Source: Flavobacterium cupreum (GTDB lineage Bacteria; Bacteroidota; Bacteroidia; Flavobacteriales; Flavobacteriaceae). From it: DNA of 64,000 bases. A program made the position numbers and the translations under genes. Below the pieces are notes generated by a model. The model had not been told where the DNA came from, ran no database searches, and saw only the letters and a list, made by a program, of their open reading frames with translations. This document shows positions 16,057 to 25,300 of the stretch, piece by piece; positions within the stretch are counted from its first letter, which is position 1, and every line of letters begins with the position of its first letter. The stretch spans positions 588,775 to 652,774 of the forward strand of contig NZ_QWDM01000001.1 of NCBI RefSeq assembly GCF_003996965.1, read 5' to 3'.

Positions 16057-16630
16057 AGGTATTTGCCGCTTCACGCGCTTTTTTTTCAGCCATCTCTCTT
16101 TTAATATTCATTATTCTTTCATGTGCTTCGTAGGATTCTTTTAAAACTTTATGACGATCTACACTACTCAAAGACGATAATTTATCGGCTGCTTCGTCCT
16201 TAGTTTCTCCGTCAGGTATAATTTCACAGCAATATAATAACAGCCTGACCATCTCTTCCGCACGCTCATCATCAGAAATCCATTCGTTATATTTCACATA
16301 TTCGGAGGCATGCAATAATTCTTCAAACCAAAAAGAATACAGTTTATTTTCAATAGATGGGCAATTTATAAAATCCGGATGGGAGAGCAACCATGCAGAA
16401 ATGTGAATGGCACGCCAATGATTATCTTGAATAGCTCTAAAATTAAAACCTGCCGGTATATCAAATTCATTTTTCAAAAAATCATTGCTTACCATCCTGT
16501 ACGTATCGTAAATCAAAGCTATTGAATTTAATCCCTCCTTCATAAAAAAGTCAGAAGGCTGTACATAAGCATCCGGGCATTTTCTTAAATAGGTGAATAG
16601 CTCAAAAACATCATATTTAGACATAGGCAT
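16043..16630 (-). CDS. Unknown helical protein of the MoxR-vWA operon
   Basis: A 195-aa cytoplasmic protein I do not recognise. It is predicted mostly alpha-helical, rich in acidic and aromatic residues, with a charged C-terminal helix (IMNIKREMAEKKAREAAN) that may form a coiled coil. No catalytic motif is visible. The ATG at 16630 (MPMSKYDVF) overlaps the vWA gene's stop by 14 nt and the gene's own end overlaps the ligase start, so translation is probably coupled on both sides. Its place between the vWA protein and the ligase suggests an adaptor or substrate component; that is inference. Confidence 0.75.
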   Translation of the reverse strand: MPMSKYDVFELFTYLRKCPDAYVQPSDFFMKEGLNSIALIYDTYRMVSNDFLKNEFDIPAGFNFRAIQDNHWRAIHISAWLLSHPDFINCPSIENKLYSFWFEELLHASEYVKYNEWISDDERAEEMVRLLLYCCEIIPDGETKDEAADKLSSLSSVDRHKVLKESYEAHERIMNIKREMAEKKAREAANTYGRE

Positions 16631-18380
16631 AATTTTGTTGTGAAAATTCAAATGCAAACTTTAAAAGTTCTGCTTCGTTCGTAACATAGTACACATTCCA
16701 GCCGATGCTTTTTAGCCGGATCACTAAATCTTTATTATAATCGGGTTGGGAATGCAACACCATTGTACCGTGACCACCGGCATTTTTCAATGCTAATTCG
16801 GCGAGTTCCCAATGGGTCTGTTCTGTTTGCGTATCAGAATCTAACATACTGAATATATCATTGTCGGTTACAATTACAATGTGCGATTTTTTAGTTGGTT
16901 TTTCTTCAAATGGTTTTCGCAGGCGCTCAATTCCATAGGCATAACCTGTACCTAAATAGGAGGTTAAGGTGGTTAAGAGATCTGTTTCGTCTGTAATGAA
17001 GCCGTCTGTTTCCAAATAATCGCCGGGCTCACCGGAAAGACATCCCATCACGGACGCCCCGGCACGCAAAGCAGATAATCCCAAAACCGTGGCTGCAAGT
17101 ACGGGCCATGAAAAATTTTGTTTCGGATTCACCATCGATCCCGAGCAATCGATACCAATATAAAGATTTAACGGATTTTCTGAAAGAACTGTATCAGAAT
17201 CTGAACCGTATGTTCTCTTTTGAGTGGTCAATCCCGGAATAAGTGCGGGTGATGCAATCGCAGATTGCAGCCAGTCTACTTCTTCTATGGGGTCTCCAAT
17301 ATCCCAGGTTTCCAGCCCTTCCGGTAAATCCATGGACAAATTTTCGGAGCTTTCTACAGGGAAATCAATCAAATGCGGCAATGCAATTTCTTTATAATAG
17401 GCATTGACCAGGCGCTGTTCGTCTGCATTTGCGTTGACTTGTTTCATTAAATCAATATAACTTCCGGGTCCCATATAGCCATTCCTTGGGCCTTGTCCGC
17501 CAAATTTGTTTTTATCTATCCCTAAACTTTTCTTTTTCTTTTTATCTGCATCACTTTCTTTTAGGCTAATGGCTTCCTTGCGCATATCAATGACCTCATC
17601 GTAGCCTTCCAAATCAAGTTGGGTCATGCCGGAGATATCCATTGCTCCCTTCCCTGCATCTTCTGCATCCAATAATACCAATATCTTTTTACGTGAGTCC
17701 TGAAAGGTTTTATCCTCCATTAAATACGGGTAGACCATCACGGCAAACCGGCCACCACCGTGAATCCAGTTCTTGGCGTAACTTCTGACCAAAGATGCCA
17801 GTAATGACGCATCAGCATCTATTTTTTTACTGTGAAGGGATAAATTTGTTGCTAATGCTCCACGGTTTAAACGCCATAAATATTCATACGTCCGCATCAT
17901 CAGTGTCCAAAATTCAGAAAAATTATCCTCTGAATTAATCGCCTGGTATACTTCCGACATTCTTAACTGATTGATTCGCTGTAATTTGTCGTTTATTAAA
18001 AAATCAGCATACAGATTAGATACCATCGGAGCCCTGTCCTCAATACCCGGCAGCGCAAAACGAATACGGTTCAGCAAAATGGCATTATCGTATAAATTTG
18101 CAGGTGTAAAAATATGATGGCCAATTTCGTGTGCCAGTACCTCTACAGCATAATCGGTAATTTTAAGTTCGACAATTTCTTCCAAATTAATCACAATGCG
18201 ATGATCTGTTAACCGAATCATGGCAAAACTGCCCGTAAGCCCTTCTTTTCGGGCCTCCTCATGTGATGAACACCAGATCGGTTCCTGTAAACGCAACAGC
18301 GGATTCCATTCCAGCTTTGCCTGCTGCCAATGGGATTTCCACAATGCCAATGTTGCTTCTATTTCGGATTGATTATGCAT
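16617..18380 (-). CDS. HEXXH metallopeptidase-like and vWA domain protein
   Basis: A 587-aa cytoplasmic protein with two parts. Residues about 60-160 carry VLAHEIGHHIF (HEIGHH at 84-89) and a downstream NLYADFLIND, as in metallopeptidase-like domains fused to vWA. Residues about 400-587 are a von Willebrand A domain with the MIDAS signature DCSGSM (Asp411) and VIVTDNDIF. A charged linker (DADKKKKKSLG) lies between. The layout resembles the DUF2201-type proteins that partner MoxR ATPases. Its ATPase partner is two genes upstream. The gene starts at the ATG 18380, overlapping the preceding gene by 8 nt; the longer frame to 18386 would need a TTG start. Whether the HEXXH part is an active protease is unknown. 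Confidence 0.82.
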   Translation of the reverse strand: MHNQSEIEATLALWKSHWQQAKLEWNPLLRLQEPIWCSSHEEARKEGLTGSFAMIRLTDHRIVINLEEIVELKITDYAVEVLAHEIGHHIFTPANLYDNAILLNRIRFALPGIEDRAPMVSNLYADFLINDKLQRINQLRMSEVYQAINSEDNFSEFWTLMMRTYEYLWRLNRGALATNLSLHSKKIDADASLLASLVRSYAKNWIHGGGRFAVMVYPYLMEDKTFQDSRKKILVLLDAEDAGKGAMDISGMTQLDLEGYDEVIDMRKEAISLKESDADKKKKKSLGIDKNKFGGQGPRNGYMGPGSYIDLMKQVNANADEQRLVNAYYKEIALPHLIDFPVESSENLSMDLPEGLETWDIGDPIEEVDWLQSAIASPALIPGLTTQKRTYGSDSDTVLSENPLNLYIGIDCSGSMVNPKQNFSWPVLAATVLGLSALRAGASVMGCLSGEPGDYLETDGFITDETDLLTTLTSYLGTGYAYGIERLRKPFEEKPTKKSHIVIVTDNDIFSMLDSDTQTEQTHWELAELALKNAGGHGTMVLHSQPDYNKDLVIRLKSIGWNVYYVTNEAELLKFAFEFSQQNYAYV

Positions 18381-19353
18381 TTCCAAGACTGAATAAGTAT
18401 AAAAAATAGGAGTTCTCTAAGGTAAAAACCAAGGTATCTTCTGTTACCACCACCGATGAAATATTTTGTACATCAATTTTATCACTGTCATTTCCAATCC
18501 ATTTTGTCAGGGATTCCAATCGTTTCGAATTCGATAAAATGGCGTTTGCAGCAACGGTATGGGCAGGCAGTAAGACCTTTCCAAACTGGTCGGCAAAAAG
18601 TGCATAACTGCTTTTTGAATCGGTCACAAATATATTTCCTTCTATCTGTGCCAATTTTGGCGGATGTTCAAAGAAACCGGCTCCCCCTTTAAAACCGCCA
18701 TGTACGCCTTCAAATTTTGTAACGTCCCCTATCCATGGATTTGCAAACAACTGATTTGTGTTTTTATGTAAATCTAAAGTATGGACGATAGTTTGCTGCA
18801 GGTTTTCAGGAAGTGCTGCGAAATCTGCTTTTAAACGATTCCTTAAATGCGCCAGACCACAATGCCATGCATAAATACGTCCGGTACTTTTAAAATCTTC
18901 TATGGTTTTAATATCTGCAGCACTCTTCGCGATCAGGCTGCACCAGTATACTATTTTTTCCGGTGCGTACTGGTGAAGGTTTAAAAGAACATCATTCAGT
19001 AATGAAATAATCTTCATTGGAAATTTCACCACCAATCCGGGCATTTGAACCAATAACAGCCAGGCCGCTTTAAATTCATCTTTATATCGGATGGCCTGCC
19101 CGCTTCCAATTAATTTCAATGTTTCGAGATAAAGCGCTTTTACTATTTCCTGAATTTTTTCCGGGGCTACATCCAGCGCTACAGCTGCTTTTACAATAGG
19201 CTCCACCACTTCTGTCATCCAGCCGGCAATAGTATGGGAATCCAGGCTGCCATACTTTATTTCGCTCTCATTGTACCATTGATTGTACAGGGCACTATTA
19301 TCGCTTAATGCCGTAATAAGTTGCGGAAGGCTTATTTTTTCCATTGCAGCCAT
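18373..19353 (-). CDS. Unknown protein between MoxR ATPase and vWA protein
   Basis: A 326-aa soluble protein of no family I can name. The first 200 residues look alpha-helical (GWMTEVVEPIVKAAVALDV; LYLETLKLIGSGQ), while the last 120 are beta-rich with glycine turns (GVHGGFKGGAGFFEHPPK, then NIFVTDSKSSYALFADQFG). MoxR-vWA pairs are often accompanied by a third, substrate-recognition protein, and comparative work has described such ternary systems; this gene and the one at 16043 are the candidates here. It starts inside the end of the ATPase gene (22-nt overlap) and overlaps the vWA gene by 8 nt. Confidence 0.75.
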   Translation of the reverse strand: MAAMEKISLPQLITALSDNSALYNQWYNESEIKYGSLDSHTIAGWMTEVVEPIVKAAVALDVAPEKIQEIVKALYLETLKLIGSGQAIRYKDEFKAAWLLLVQMPGLVVKFPMKIISLLNDVLLNLHQYAPEKIVYWCSLIAKSAADIKTIEDFKSTGRIYAWHCGLAHLRNRLKADFAALPENLQQTIVHTLDLHKNTNQLFANPWIGDVTKFEGVHGGFKGGAGFFEHPPKLAQIEGNIFVTDSKSSYALFADQFGKVLLPAHTVAANAILSNSKRLESLTKWIGNDSDKIDVQNISSVVVTEDTLVFTLENSYFLYLFSLGNA

Positions 19354-20924
19354 CTTTTATAATTGGTATAACGCTGGTGCAGGTATTTTAACTTTAAGAT
19401 ATCATCTGCCCTGTATCCGTACAGTTTTTTCTCTTCCGACCATTTCTGCAATTGCTTTTCAATATTTAAAAGCCTGCTGTCGATTTCTTTTGAAGAGATA
19501 TTTTCGAGTCCTTTTTTAAATTCTTCTTCAAAGCGATCTACCGGATCATTTCTGTCCAGATCCTGACTCACATATTCATCGCACGACAAATCGAACAGGT
19601 TTCGAAGCCATACAATTCTGTCTACTCTGTAAACCTCATGACCGGCCTGATCAAAAAATGGCGATTCTAAATGTGGCGTTAAGCTATCGTGCAAAACGAA
19701 TGGCAAAACTTGTCTGATATCTTCTAATTCTACTTTTTTATTGCCTCTAAAATAAGCCAGTGCCTTGGAAAACATCAATAAGGTCATGATTTTCCTAACC
19801 GACAAACCATTTTTCGCCTGCGAACCTAAATCTTTTATCGGGTCTTTTCCGGTTTCTTTTTTAAAAAGGGAACGCATGTCCATACCCGACAATTTTGCGG
19901 TGTCTTTGGTCATATACTCCAGTCGGTTGGACGCAGGCTCAAAAAATTCAAACTGACGACAGAAAAACTCGATGCGTTTACGCAATTCGGGATCAATTTT
20001 CACACCTCTAATCTGTTTATTCACCGTATTCAGCTCCTCTTCCGTAAAAATAATCTCTTCCGGAATGATGGCTTCGGGTTTAAAATTGAGTTCGATACGC
20101 TGCAATAAATCGTCTACAAAACGCGTATTAAAATGCATCGCCCTAATGACAATATCGATCCTGTCTTTTAAGGCTTCAATCACCTGATAAGTTCCTCCGC
20201 CGGCATCGTCGTTAGCAGTCAGGTACCAGGCACCTTCCGGGCATTCATAAATCTGATCGAAGATTTCAGCGTAATTATCGGCCAGTACGGTTAATAAGGC
20301 AGACTGGGTCCTGGTGGGAATCCGATTGTATTCATCAATGATTTTTACCCGCATGCCCAGCCATTTTCGCCAGGCAATCCTGATGTCTGAAGTTTTCTCG
20401 GCCTTGACCATATCGGAAGGTAACGGATGCCCCAGTAAATCTGAAATCGTCATTTGGGGCTGACCATGCTGAATAGCCCGCATGACGTCCTTTTTATCAT
20501 AACCCGCCAATAAACCCATCAGCACCGAAGTGGCTGTTTTTCCACGGCCGGGTCCGCCAACAATAAGGCATTTACCCCTTGCTGCCAGATTCAGTAATGG
20601 CATTAAGACAAAACTGGAATAACTCTGGTCGGTAGGCAGGTAAACCGGTACTTTACTGTCTCCAAATAAAAACTTTTTAGGATCCCCGTCATTGAATTCT
20701 ATATCATAATACGGACTGATGATGGCTGTATTCGTGATCCAGAAATAGGCCTGACGCAATTTTTCATCGAGTGTAATGGAATCGCTTCCTTCATTTTGAT
20801 GGCTCTCGCCTGAATATAAATCTTCTATTTGAAATTTTTTATTCGTATTGACATCCTGGGGATTCGTAGGGGATTCCGGAACTTTTTTGAAAAATCCCAT
20901 CGTTTTATTTATTAAATCAGACAT
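19332..20924 (-). CDS. MoxR-type AAA+ ATPase
   Basis: A 530-aa AAA+ ATPase. Walker A GGPGRGKT at 123-130; Walker B and MoxR signature VKIIDEYNRIPTRTQSALL; sensor 1 YLTANDD; arginine-finger segment ALKDRIDIVIRAM. About 120 residues precede the ATPase core and a long helical C-terminal region follows (to residue 530), longer than the usual MoxR of about 330 aa. MoxR ATPases form rings that remodel or load cofactors into client proteins together with vWA partners; the vWA gene two places downstream fits. It starts 25 bp after nadR and is therefore probably in the same transcript as NAD salvage genes. Confidence 0.88.
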   Translation of the reverse strand: MSDLINKTMGFFKKVPESPTNPQDVNTNKKFQIEDLYSGESHQNEGSDSITLDEKLRQAYFWITNTAIISPYYDIEFNDGDPKKFLFGDSKVPVYLPTDQSYSSFVLMPLLNLAARGKCLIVGGPGRGKTATSVLMGLLAGYDKKDVMRAIQHGQPQMTISDLLGHPLPSDMVKAEKTSDIRIAWRKWLGMRVKIIDEYNRIPTRTQSALLTVLADNYAEIFDQIYECPEGAWYLTANDDAGGGTYQVIEALKDRIDIVIRAMHFNTRFVDDLLQRIELNFKPEAIIPEEIIFTEEELNTVNKQIRGVKIDPELRKRIEFFCRQFEFFEPASNRLEYMTKDTAKLSGMDMRSLFKKETGKDPIKDLGSQAKNGLSVRKIMTLLMFSKALAYFRGNKKVELEDIRQVLPFVLHDSLTPHLESPFFDQAGHEVYRVDRIVWLRNLFDLSCDEYVSQDLDRNDPVDRFEEEFKKGLENISSKEIDSRLLNIEKQLQKWSEEKKLYGYRADDILKLKYLHQRYTNYKRWLQWKK

Positions 20925-20949
20925 GGTTCTTATTTTTTTTCTAAGTTAC

Positions 20950-21948
20950 TTAAAATTTACGGTTTTCTGCTGCAGACAATACTTTTGAGACTTGTTCAAT
21001 TCTTTCGGCAACGGTACCTTTAATCGTGTAATAGTTAAGATTTCTGTCCTCTAAATCTTCAATGATTTTTTGCTGAAACGTTTTTCTCTTCACATCGCCC
21101 GACCTGTCCCACGTATCATCATAAGGGATATCCGTATCACATACAAAAATAATATCATGTCGCTTTTCAGCTGCTTTTGCTAAATTTTCCAGTGCTTTCA
21201 GAGCAGTGCCGTGATAATCCAGCGAAAACAGATAGGTGGTGATGGCATTGGTATCTGAAAACAAAAACCTATTGGCCTGTAAAACAAGGGCATCTTCTCT
21301 TTCAATGTGAATCTCGGCTATTTTTAAAAGGTCTTCTAAAGTTAGCCTTTTATTTACCTGATTCTGTTCCCAGTATTCCCTTCCGTATTCGGGCATCCAT
21401 TGCGTGTCAAAATGAGCGGCCAGCTGCTCTGCCAAAGTAGTTTTACCCGTTGACGGGGCACCAAGCAATACCACTTTCGTAATCAAATCACGGTACACTT
21501 TGGGATGTATAAATTCTTTATTTCGGAATGAATCCTTTCTGATTTTTGTAGCGGAGACGGGAATGATATTCCGACTCACATCTACCTGCCGGTTAATGGC
21601 ATTCAGCGCGATACCCATATGCTCACCGTAAGGCTCACTGGAATAAAAATGGGAGATGGAAAGATCACCTAAAAGGCCTAAGACATAATCTTCCTGAATT
21701 TTCATAATCTCAGGCGTATACCCCGTATCGTTAGGTGAATTTACGCCTTCAATAACTGTGATTTCCGGGTATATTTCCCGTATCCAGCCGGCTCTGGTGG
21801 CTAGAGGGATATTGATTACAGGATCATCGTAAATGAGTACCAGCAATTCATCAACCTCATCAATGGCCGTTTCTATTAGTAACTGGTGCCCTTTATGAAA
21901 AGGGGCAAACTTCCCCAGTGTCAATCCAACTTTATGACTGTTCTTCAT
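20950..21948 (-). CDS. nadR: NadR-like NMN adenylyltransferase and nicotinamide riboside kinase
   Basis: A 332-aa bifunctional enzyme of NAD salvage. The N-terminal nucleotidyltransferase has GKFAPFHKGH (residues 12-21) and VSATKIRKD (131-139). The C-terminal kinase has the P-loop GAPSTGKTT (163-171) and VCDTDIPYDD. No helix-turn-helix precedes it, so unlike enterobacterial NadR it is an enzyme only. It phosphorylates nicotinamide riboside and makes NAD from the NMN. The ATG at 21948 overlaps the end of pnuC by 17 nt, indicating coupled translation with the transporter of its substrate. A longer frame to 21993 lies wholly inside pnuC and is unlikely. Confidence 0.9.
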   Translation of the reverse strand: MKNSHKVGLTLGKFAPFHKGHQLLIETAIDEVDELLVLIYDDPVINIPLATRAGWIREIYPEITVIEGVNSPNDTGYTPEIMKIQEDYVLGLLGDLSISHFYSSEPYGEHMGIALNAINRQVDVSRNIIPVSATKIRKDSFRNKEFIHPKVYRDLITKVVLLGAPSTGKTTLAEQLAAHFDTQWMPEYGREYWEQNQVNKRLTLEDLLKIAEIHIEREDALVLQANRFLFSDTNAITTYLFSLDYHGTALKALENLAKAAEKRHDIIFVCDTDIPYDDTWDRSGDVKRKTFQQKIIEDLEDRNLNYYTIKGTVAERIEQVSKVLSAAENRKF

Positions 21949-22510
21949 ATGCAAATTCTTTTTGACAGGCTTTTTTCCATTCGAAATAACCAATGATCGC
22001 CATGATCAAAAAAAGCACGTACAACGCTGTGGTAAAATATAAATCTTTGTACCAGTAAATGACGATGGCCACCACATCTACAATAATCCAGAATAACCAG
22101 GATTGCAATACTTTTTTGATCATTAGATATTGGGCAACGAGACTTGCCATAGTGATAAAAGCATCTTCGTAAGGATACGATGCATCTGTTTTGGTGTGCA
22201 TCATATAACCCAGACCCATGGTGGTCAGGATAGTTAAGCCAATCCAGAACGGAGTATTTGTTACTTGCGTTACCATCAGTTCTTTTTTATTGGTTCCGCC
22301 ATATTTCCAGCTGTACCAGCCGAATGCCTGCAGAAATATATAAATAATATGCAAAATCATATCTGAATATAATTTGGCTGTAAAGAAAACAAAACAATAC
22401 AGTGTTACCTGAAGTAAACCAAAATACCAGCACCAGATGTTTTGCCTGATCGTAAAATAAACAGACATGAAGCCGAAAAACGCACTCAATAATTCTAAAG
22501 TTGTATCCAT
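21932..22510 (-). CDS. pnuC: PnuC nicotinamide riboside transporter
   Basis: A 192-aa inner-membrane protein with about seven hydrophobic segments. The family signature region NIWCWYFGLLQVTLYCFVFF near residues 24-43 and QAFGWYSWKYGG (about 61-72), the WxxWxx-type substrate motif, are visible. Facilitated diffusion of nicotinamide riboside, trapped by the kinase of the overlapping nadR gene, is the established role for this pair. It is the first gene of the leftward operon; the 304-bp gap upstream (22511-22814) holds its promoter, but I see no riboswitch or clear element there. Confidence 0.9.
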   Translation of the reverse strand: MDTTLELLSAFFGFMSVYFTIRQNIWCWYFGLLQVTLYCFVFFTAKLYSDMILHIIYIFLQAFGWYSWKYGGTNKKELMVTQVTNTPFWIGLTILTTMGLGYMMHTKTDASYPYEDAFITMASLVAQYLMIKKVLQSWLFWIIVDVVAIVIYWYKDLYFTTALYVLFLIMAIIGYFEWKKACQKEFAYEEQS

Positions 22511-22814
22511 AATATGGGTATAAATATATAATAATGAATTAAACTTTTATAATGGATCAGCGAATAACTTTTGACAAATTAGCAGTATTTGCGGGTGGAA
22601 GCATTTAAATCCGGTACTTGTACTTCAGCAGTCAAAACGGTTCAGGTGAATAATCTAGCAACCCAATTATACTGCATGGTTTGCATCAAACTTTAAAAAA
22701 CTAAAAATCAGAGCCGTATAAAATAAAAACAGACTTAAATACACTAAACTTATGTTAAAAACAGCGCTGTTTTTTAATATTAATTTGAACTTTGTGTTTC
22801 TGTTAAACTAAAAA

Positions 22815-23201
22815 ATGAGGATTATGAAAACGCAAATTGTTGAACTGGAAAAAAAATACTGGCAGGGAATGGAAGATCACAACTATGAAACTGTAAAAAA
22901 CCTGACACACTTTCCCTGTCTAATTGCCGGTAAAAATGGTGTACATAGTGTCGATGAGGCCAGTTTTAAAAAGATGTTTGAGTCGGGCGATGGCGATAAA
23001 ATAAAAATTTTGAATTTTTCGGATATCGAAACCCAGGTCATTGGTGAAAATAGTGCCGTAATAGCCTATTTGATAGAATTAGGAATTGAAGACGATAAAC
23101 AAAAAGCCCCAATGAAGTGTGCCTGCACTTCTACCTGGATTAAGGAAGGTGAGAAATGGACTTGTGTCCTTCATACCGAAACTGAATTATCGAAGCAATA
23201 G
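22815..23201 (+). CDS. NTF2-like (SnoaL/DUF4440-type) small protein
   Basis: A 128-aa protein (125 aa from the second ATG at 22824). It has the opening helix VELEKKYWQGMEDHNYETVKNLTH, a FPCLIAGKNGVHSVDE strand region and the closing pattern TSTWIKEGEKWTCVLHTET, typical of NTF2-like folds. No signal peptide. These folds serve as binding or isomerase scaffolds; function here is unknown. It stands alone, divergent from pnuC. TGAACTTTG at 22787-22795 is a weak fit to the -7 element. Confidence 0.75.
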   Translation: MRIMKTQIVELEKKYWQGMEDHNYETVKNLTHFPCLIAGKNGVHSVDEASFKKMFESGDGDKIKILNFSDIETQVIGENSAVIAYLIELGIEDDKQKAPMKCACTSTWIKEGEKWTCVLHTETELSKQ

Positions 23202-23219
23202 ACTGTAAACGGGTAAAGT

Positions 23220-23280
23220 TTTAAGTTTTAAGTTTCAGGTTTCAAGTTTCAGGTTTCAGGTTTTAAGTTTTAAGTTTTAA
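23220..23280. repeat. Simple repeat of AAGTTTTAAGTTTCAGGTTTC type
   Basis: About 60 bp built from 7-mer variants AAGTTTT, AAGTTTC and AGGTTTC. It directly precedes a CGCAAAG palindrome and lies behind the small NTF2-like gene. Confidence 0.7.
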
Positions 23281-23282
23281 TG

Positions 23283-23358
23283 TTAACCGCAAAGTTCGCA
23301 AAGTCAAATAATAACTTTGCGAACTTTGCGCTTTTACCCCTTGCACGCTTGGCGTTTA
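23283..23358. repeat. CGCAAAG-family palindromic repeat
   Basis: TTAACCGCAAAGTTCGCAAAG is mirrored at once by CTTTGCGAACTTTGCG across a short AT loop, with an outer arm TTGGCGTTTAA. It sits in the 265-bp gap before the methyltransferase gene. Confidence 0.8.
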
Positions 23359-23466
23359 AATGCAATTCGGCTGCAAAAAGGCTAACATTATAGTACATCC
23401 CCTACAACCAATAGATGCCGGATTAAATAAAATCACTAATTTTAATACCAACTTTCAATCTTTACT

Positions 23467-25074
23467 ATGACCCAGACAGCACAATTTAGAAGTTCCATTT
23501 TCAGACATCTCGATGGCTTAGCTGTTGCCCCGGTAGCAGTAGCACTACATAAAAATAAAATTTTGGATTTTATCCTGGACAAAAAGCAGGTTCAATTAGC
23601 GCAGCTTACCACTGTTTTCAAAGCAAATGAAGGATATCTGAATGTTGCTTTGCGCGTTTTGGCTTCCCAGGGGTTTCTAGACTACGAAGTCGATAACCAC
23701 ACACAGGAAATTACGGTGGCGGTAAATGAAAAAACAGAAATCGCATTTTCGATGTTTCATCTCTATGAAGATGTGGTCGATTTACTTCAATTTTCTACCC
23801 AGTTTCATCCGCGTCTCTTCGATGATGTGCCCTTTGAAAAACTCAACCTTATTTTTGAAAAATATAAAAAAAATTACGGAATTGAATTTTCCGGCGATGC
23901 CCTGACAAACAGCATTCAGAAACAGATTTTAAAACATATAGAAGGATATCTGATTGGCCCTACGATAGTACGTCTGGCGAAAAACGGAATGTTTCACAAG
24001 TATTTTATGGAAACTTCTTTCAAGCCGGAAGAGTTTCATAAATCGCCTGAAAACTTTAAAAAAATATTAGACTTTTTTGTACATCTTGAATGGTTTCTTG
24101 AAAAAAACGGCAATTATCAATTTACCGATATGGGGTTGTTTTTCGCTAAAAGAGCCAGTGCCTATGGCGTTACCGTTTCTTATCTGCCAACATTTGCCAA
24201 AATTGAAGAATTGATTTTTGGCGATCCGGCGATCTTAAGAATGATTGGCGATGGCGAAAACGAAATTCATGTTGACCGTGAAATGAATGTTTGGGGAAGC
24301 GGAGGCGCTCACGACACTTATTTTAAGGTGGTAGATGAAATTATCATTACACTTTTTAACCTGCCCATTGAAGAACAGCCCAAAGGAATCCTGGATATGG
24401 GTTGCGGAAATGGCGCTTTCTTACAGCACATCTTTGAAGTGATCGACAGACAGACCTTAAGAGGAAAAATGCTCGATGACTATCCGTTGTTTCTGGTTGG
24501 GGCAGATTACAATCAGGCAGCCCTTAAGGTAACCCGGGCAAATCTTATTAAGGCCGATATTTGGGCAAAGGTAATCTGGGGCGATATCGGGCGACCTGAT
24601 TTGCTTTCAAAGGACCTGAGTGAAAATTACAATATTGACCTGAAAGACCTGCTCAATGTAAGAACCTTTCTGGATCACAACCGAATCTGGAAAAATCCTG
24701 AGCATTCAGACAAAAACAGGATCAGTAAATCTACCGGCGCATTTGCCTACAGGGGAAAAAGAATCTGTAACAACCTGGTAGAAGATAATCTTCTGGAACA
24801 TTTACAAAAATGGTCGCCCTATGTACGTAAGTTTGGTTTGCTTCTTATTGAATTGCATACTATAAATCCAAAACTTGCCGCCAGTAATCTGGGAAAAACT
24901 CCGGCAACAGCCTATGATGCCACCCATGGTTTTTCGGACCAGTATATAGTGGAAATAGATGTCTTTAACAGTGTTGCTGCTGAAGCGGGGTTATTTTCAG
25001 ACAAGTCCATTTTCAAGCGATTTCCGGAAGCAGATATAGCCACGGTGAGCATCAATTTATTAAAAGGAGAATGA
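23467..25074 (+). CDS. Class I SAM-dependent methyltransferase
   Basis: A 535-aa cytoplasmic protein. Residues about 20-110 look like a winged-helix dimerisation domain (LDGLAVAPVAVALHKNKILDF, ANEGYLNVALRVLASQGF). The SAM-binding motif I is GILDMGCGNGAFLQHI at residues about 306-321, with FLVGADYNQAALKVTRANL as motif II. Central inserted segments resemble those of AprA-related polyketide methyltransferases, where the enzyme works in trans. It starts a co-directional run with an SDR and a lipoprotein gene, suggesting tailoring of a small molecule; the substrate is unknown. The gap behind it (25075-25300, 226 bp) has no gene I can support. Confidence 0.78.
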   Translation: MTQTAQFRSSIFRHLDGLAVAPVAVALHKNKILDFILDKKQVQLAQLTTVFKANEGYLNVALRVLASQGFLDYEVDNHTQEITVAVNEKTEIAFSMFHLYEDVVDLLQFSTQFHPRLFDDVPFEKLNLIFEKYKKNYGIEFSGDALTNSIQKQILKHIEGYLIGPTIVRLAKNGMFHKYFMETSFKPEEFHKSPENFKKILDFFVHLEWFLEKNGNYQFTDMGLFFAKRASAYGVTVSYLPTFAKIEELIFGDPAILRMIGDGENEIHVDREMNVWGSGGAHDTYFKVVDEIIITLFNLPIEEQPKGILDMGCGNGAFLQHIFEVIDRQTLRGKMLDDYPLFLVGADYNQAALKVTRANLIKADIWAKVIWGDIGRPDLLSKDLSENYNIDLKDLLNVRTFLDHNRIWKNPEHSDKNRISKSTGAFAYRGKRICNNLVEDNLLEHLQKWSPYVRKFGLLLIELHTINPKLAASNLGKTPATAYDATHGFSDQYIVEIDVFNSVAAEAGLFSDKSIFKRFPEADIATVSINLLKGE

Positions 25075-25300
25075 AATCAACAATAACCTTCAATGAGACA
25101 TTGTCTTCCCTTTTTCACGGAATAATCATATAAGGTTTGCAGAATATTATATAAAAGAATCTGAAATGTATTGCTGAAATTTGAATCATCAGTTACACCA
25201 ACAGGAAATTGCGCAAGCTGAAGCTTATTGAATATTTCCTGTCGCTTTTTGAACATGGCAATAAAAGCTACTGATATAAAAATCCTGTAATACACCATAT

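Noticed and set aside
22511..22814. Possible riboswitch in front of pnuC
   Set aside because: No recognisable NAD- or thiamin-type conserved core and no strong hairpin could be seen.
25077..25298. 73-aa open frame on the minus strand between the methyltransferase and SDR genes
   Set aside because: It fills a gap opposite to both neighbours, has no recognisable domain, no convincing start context and a composition no different from intergenic DNA.
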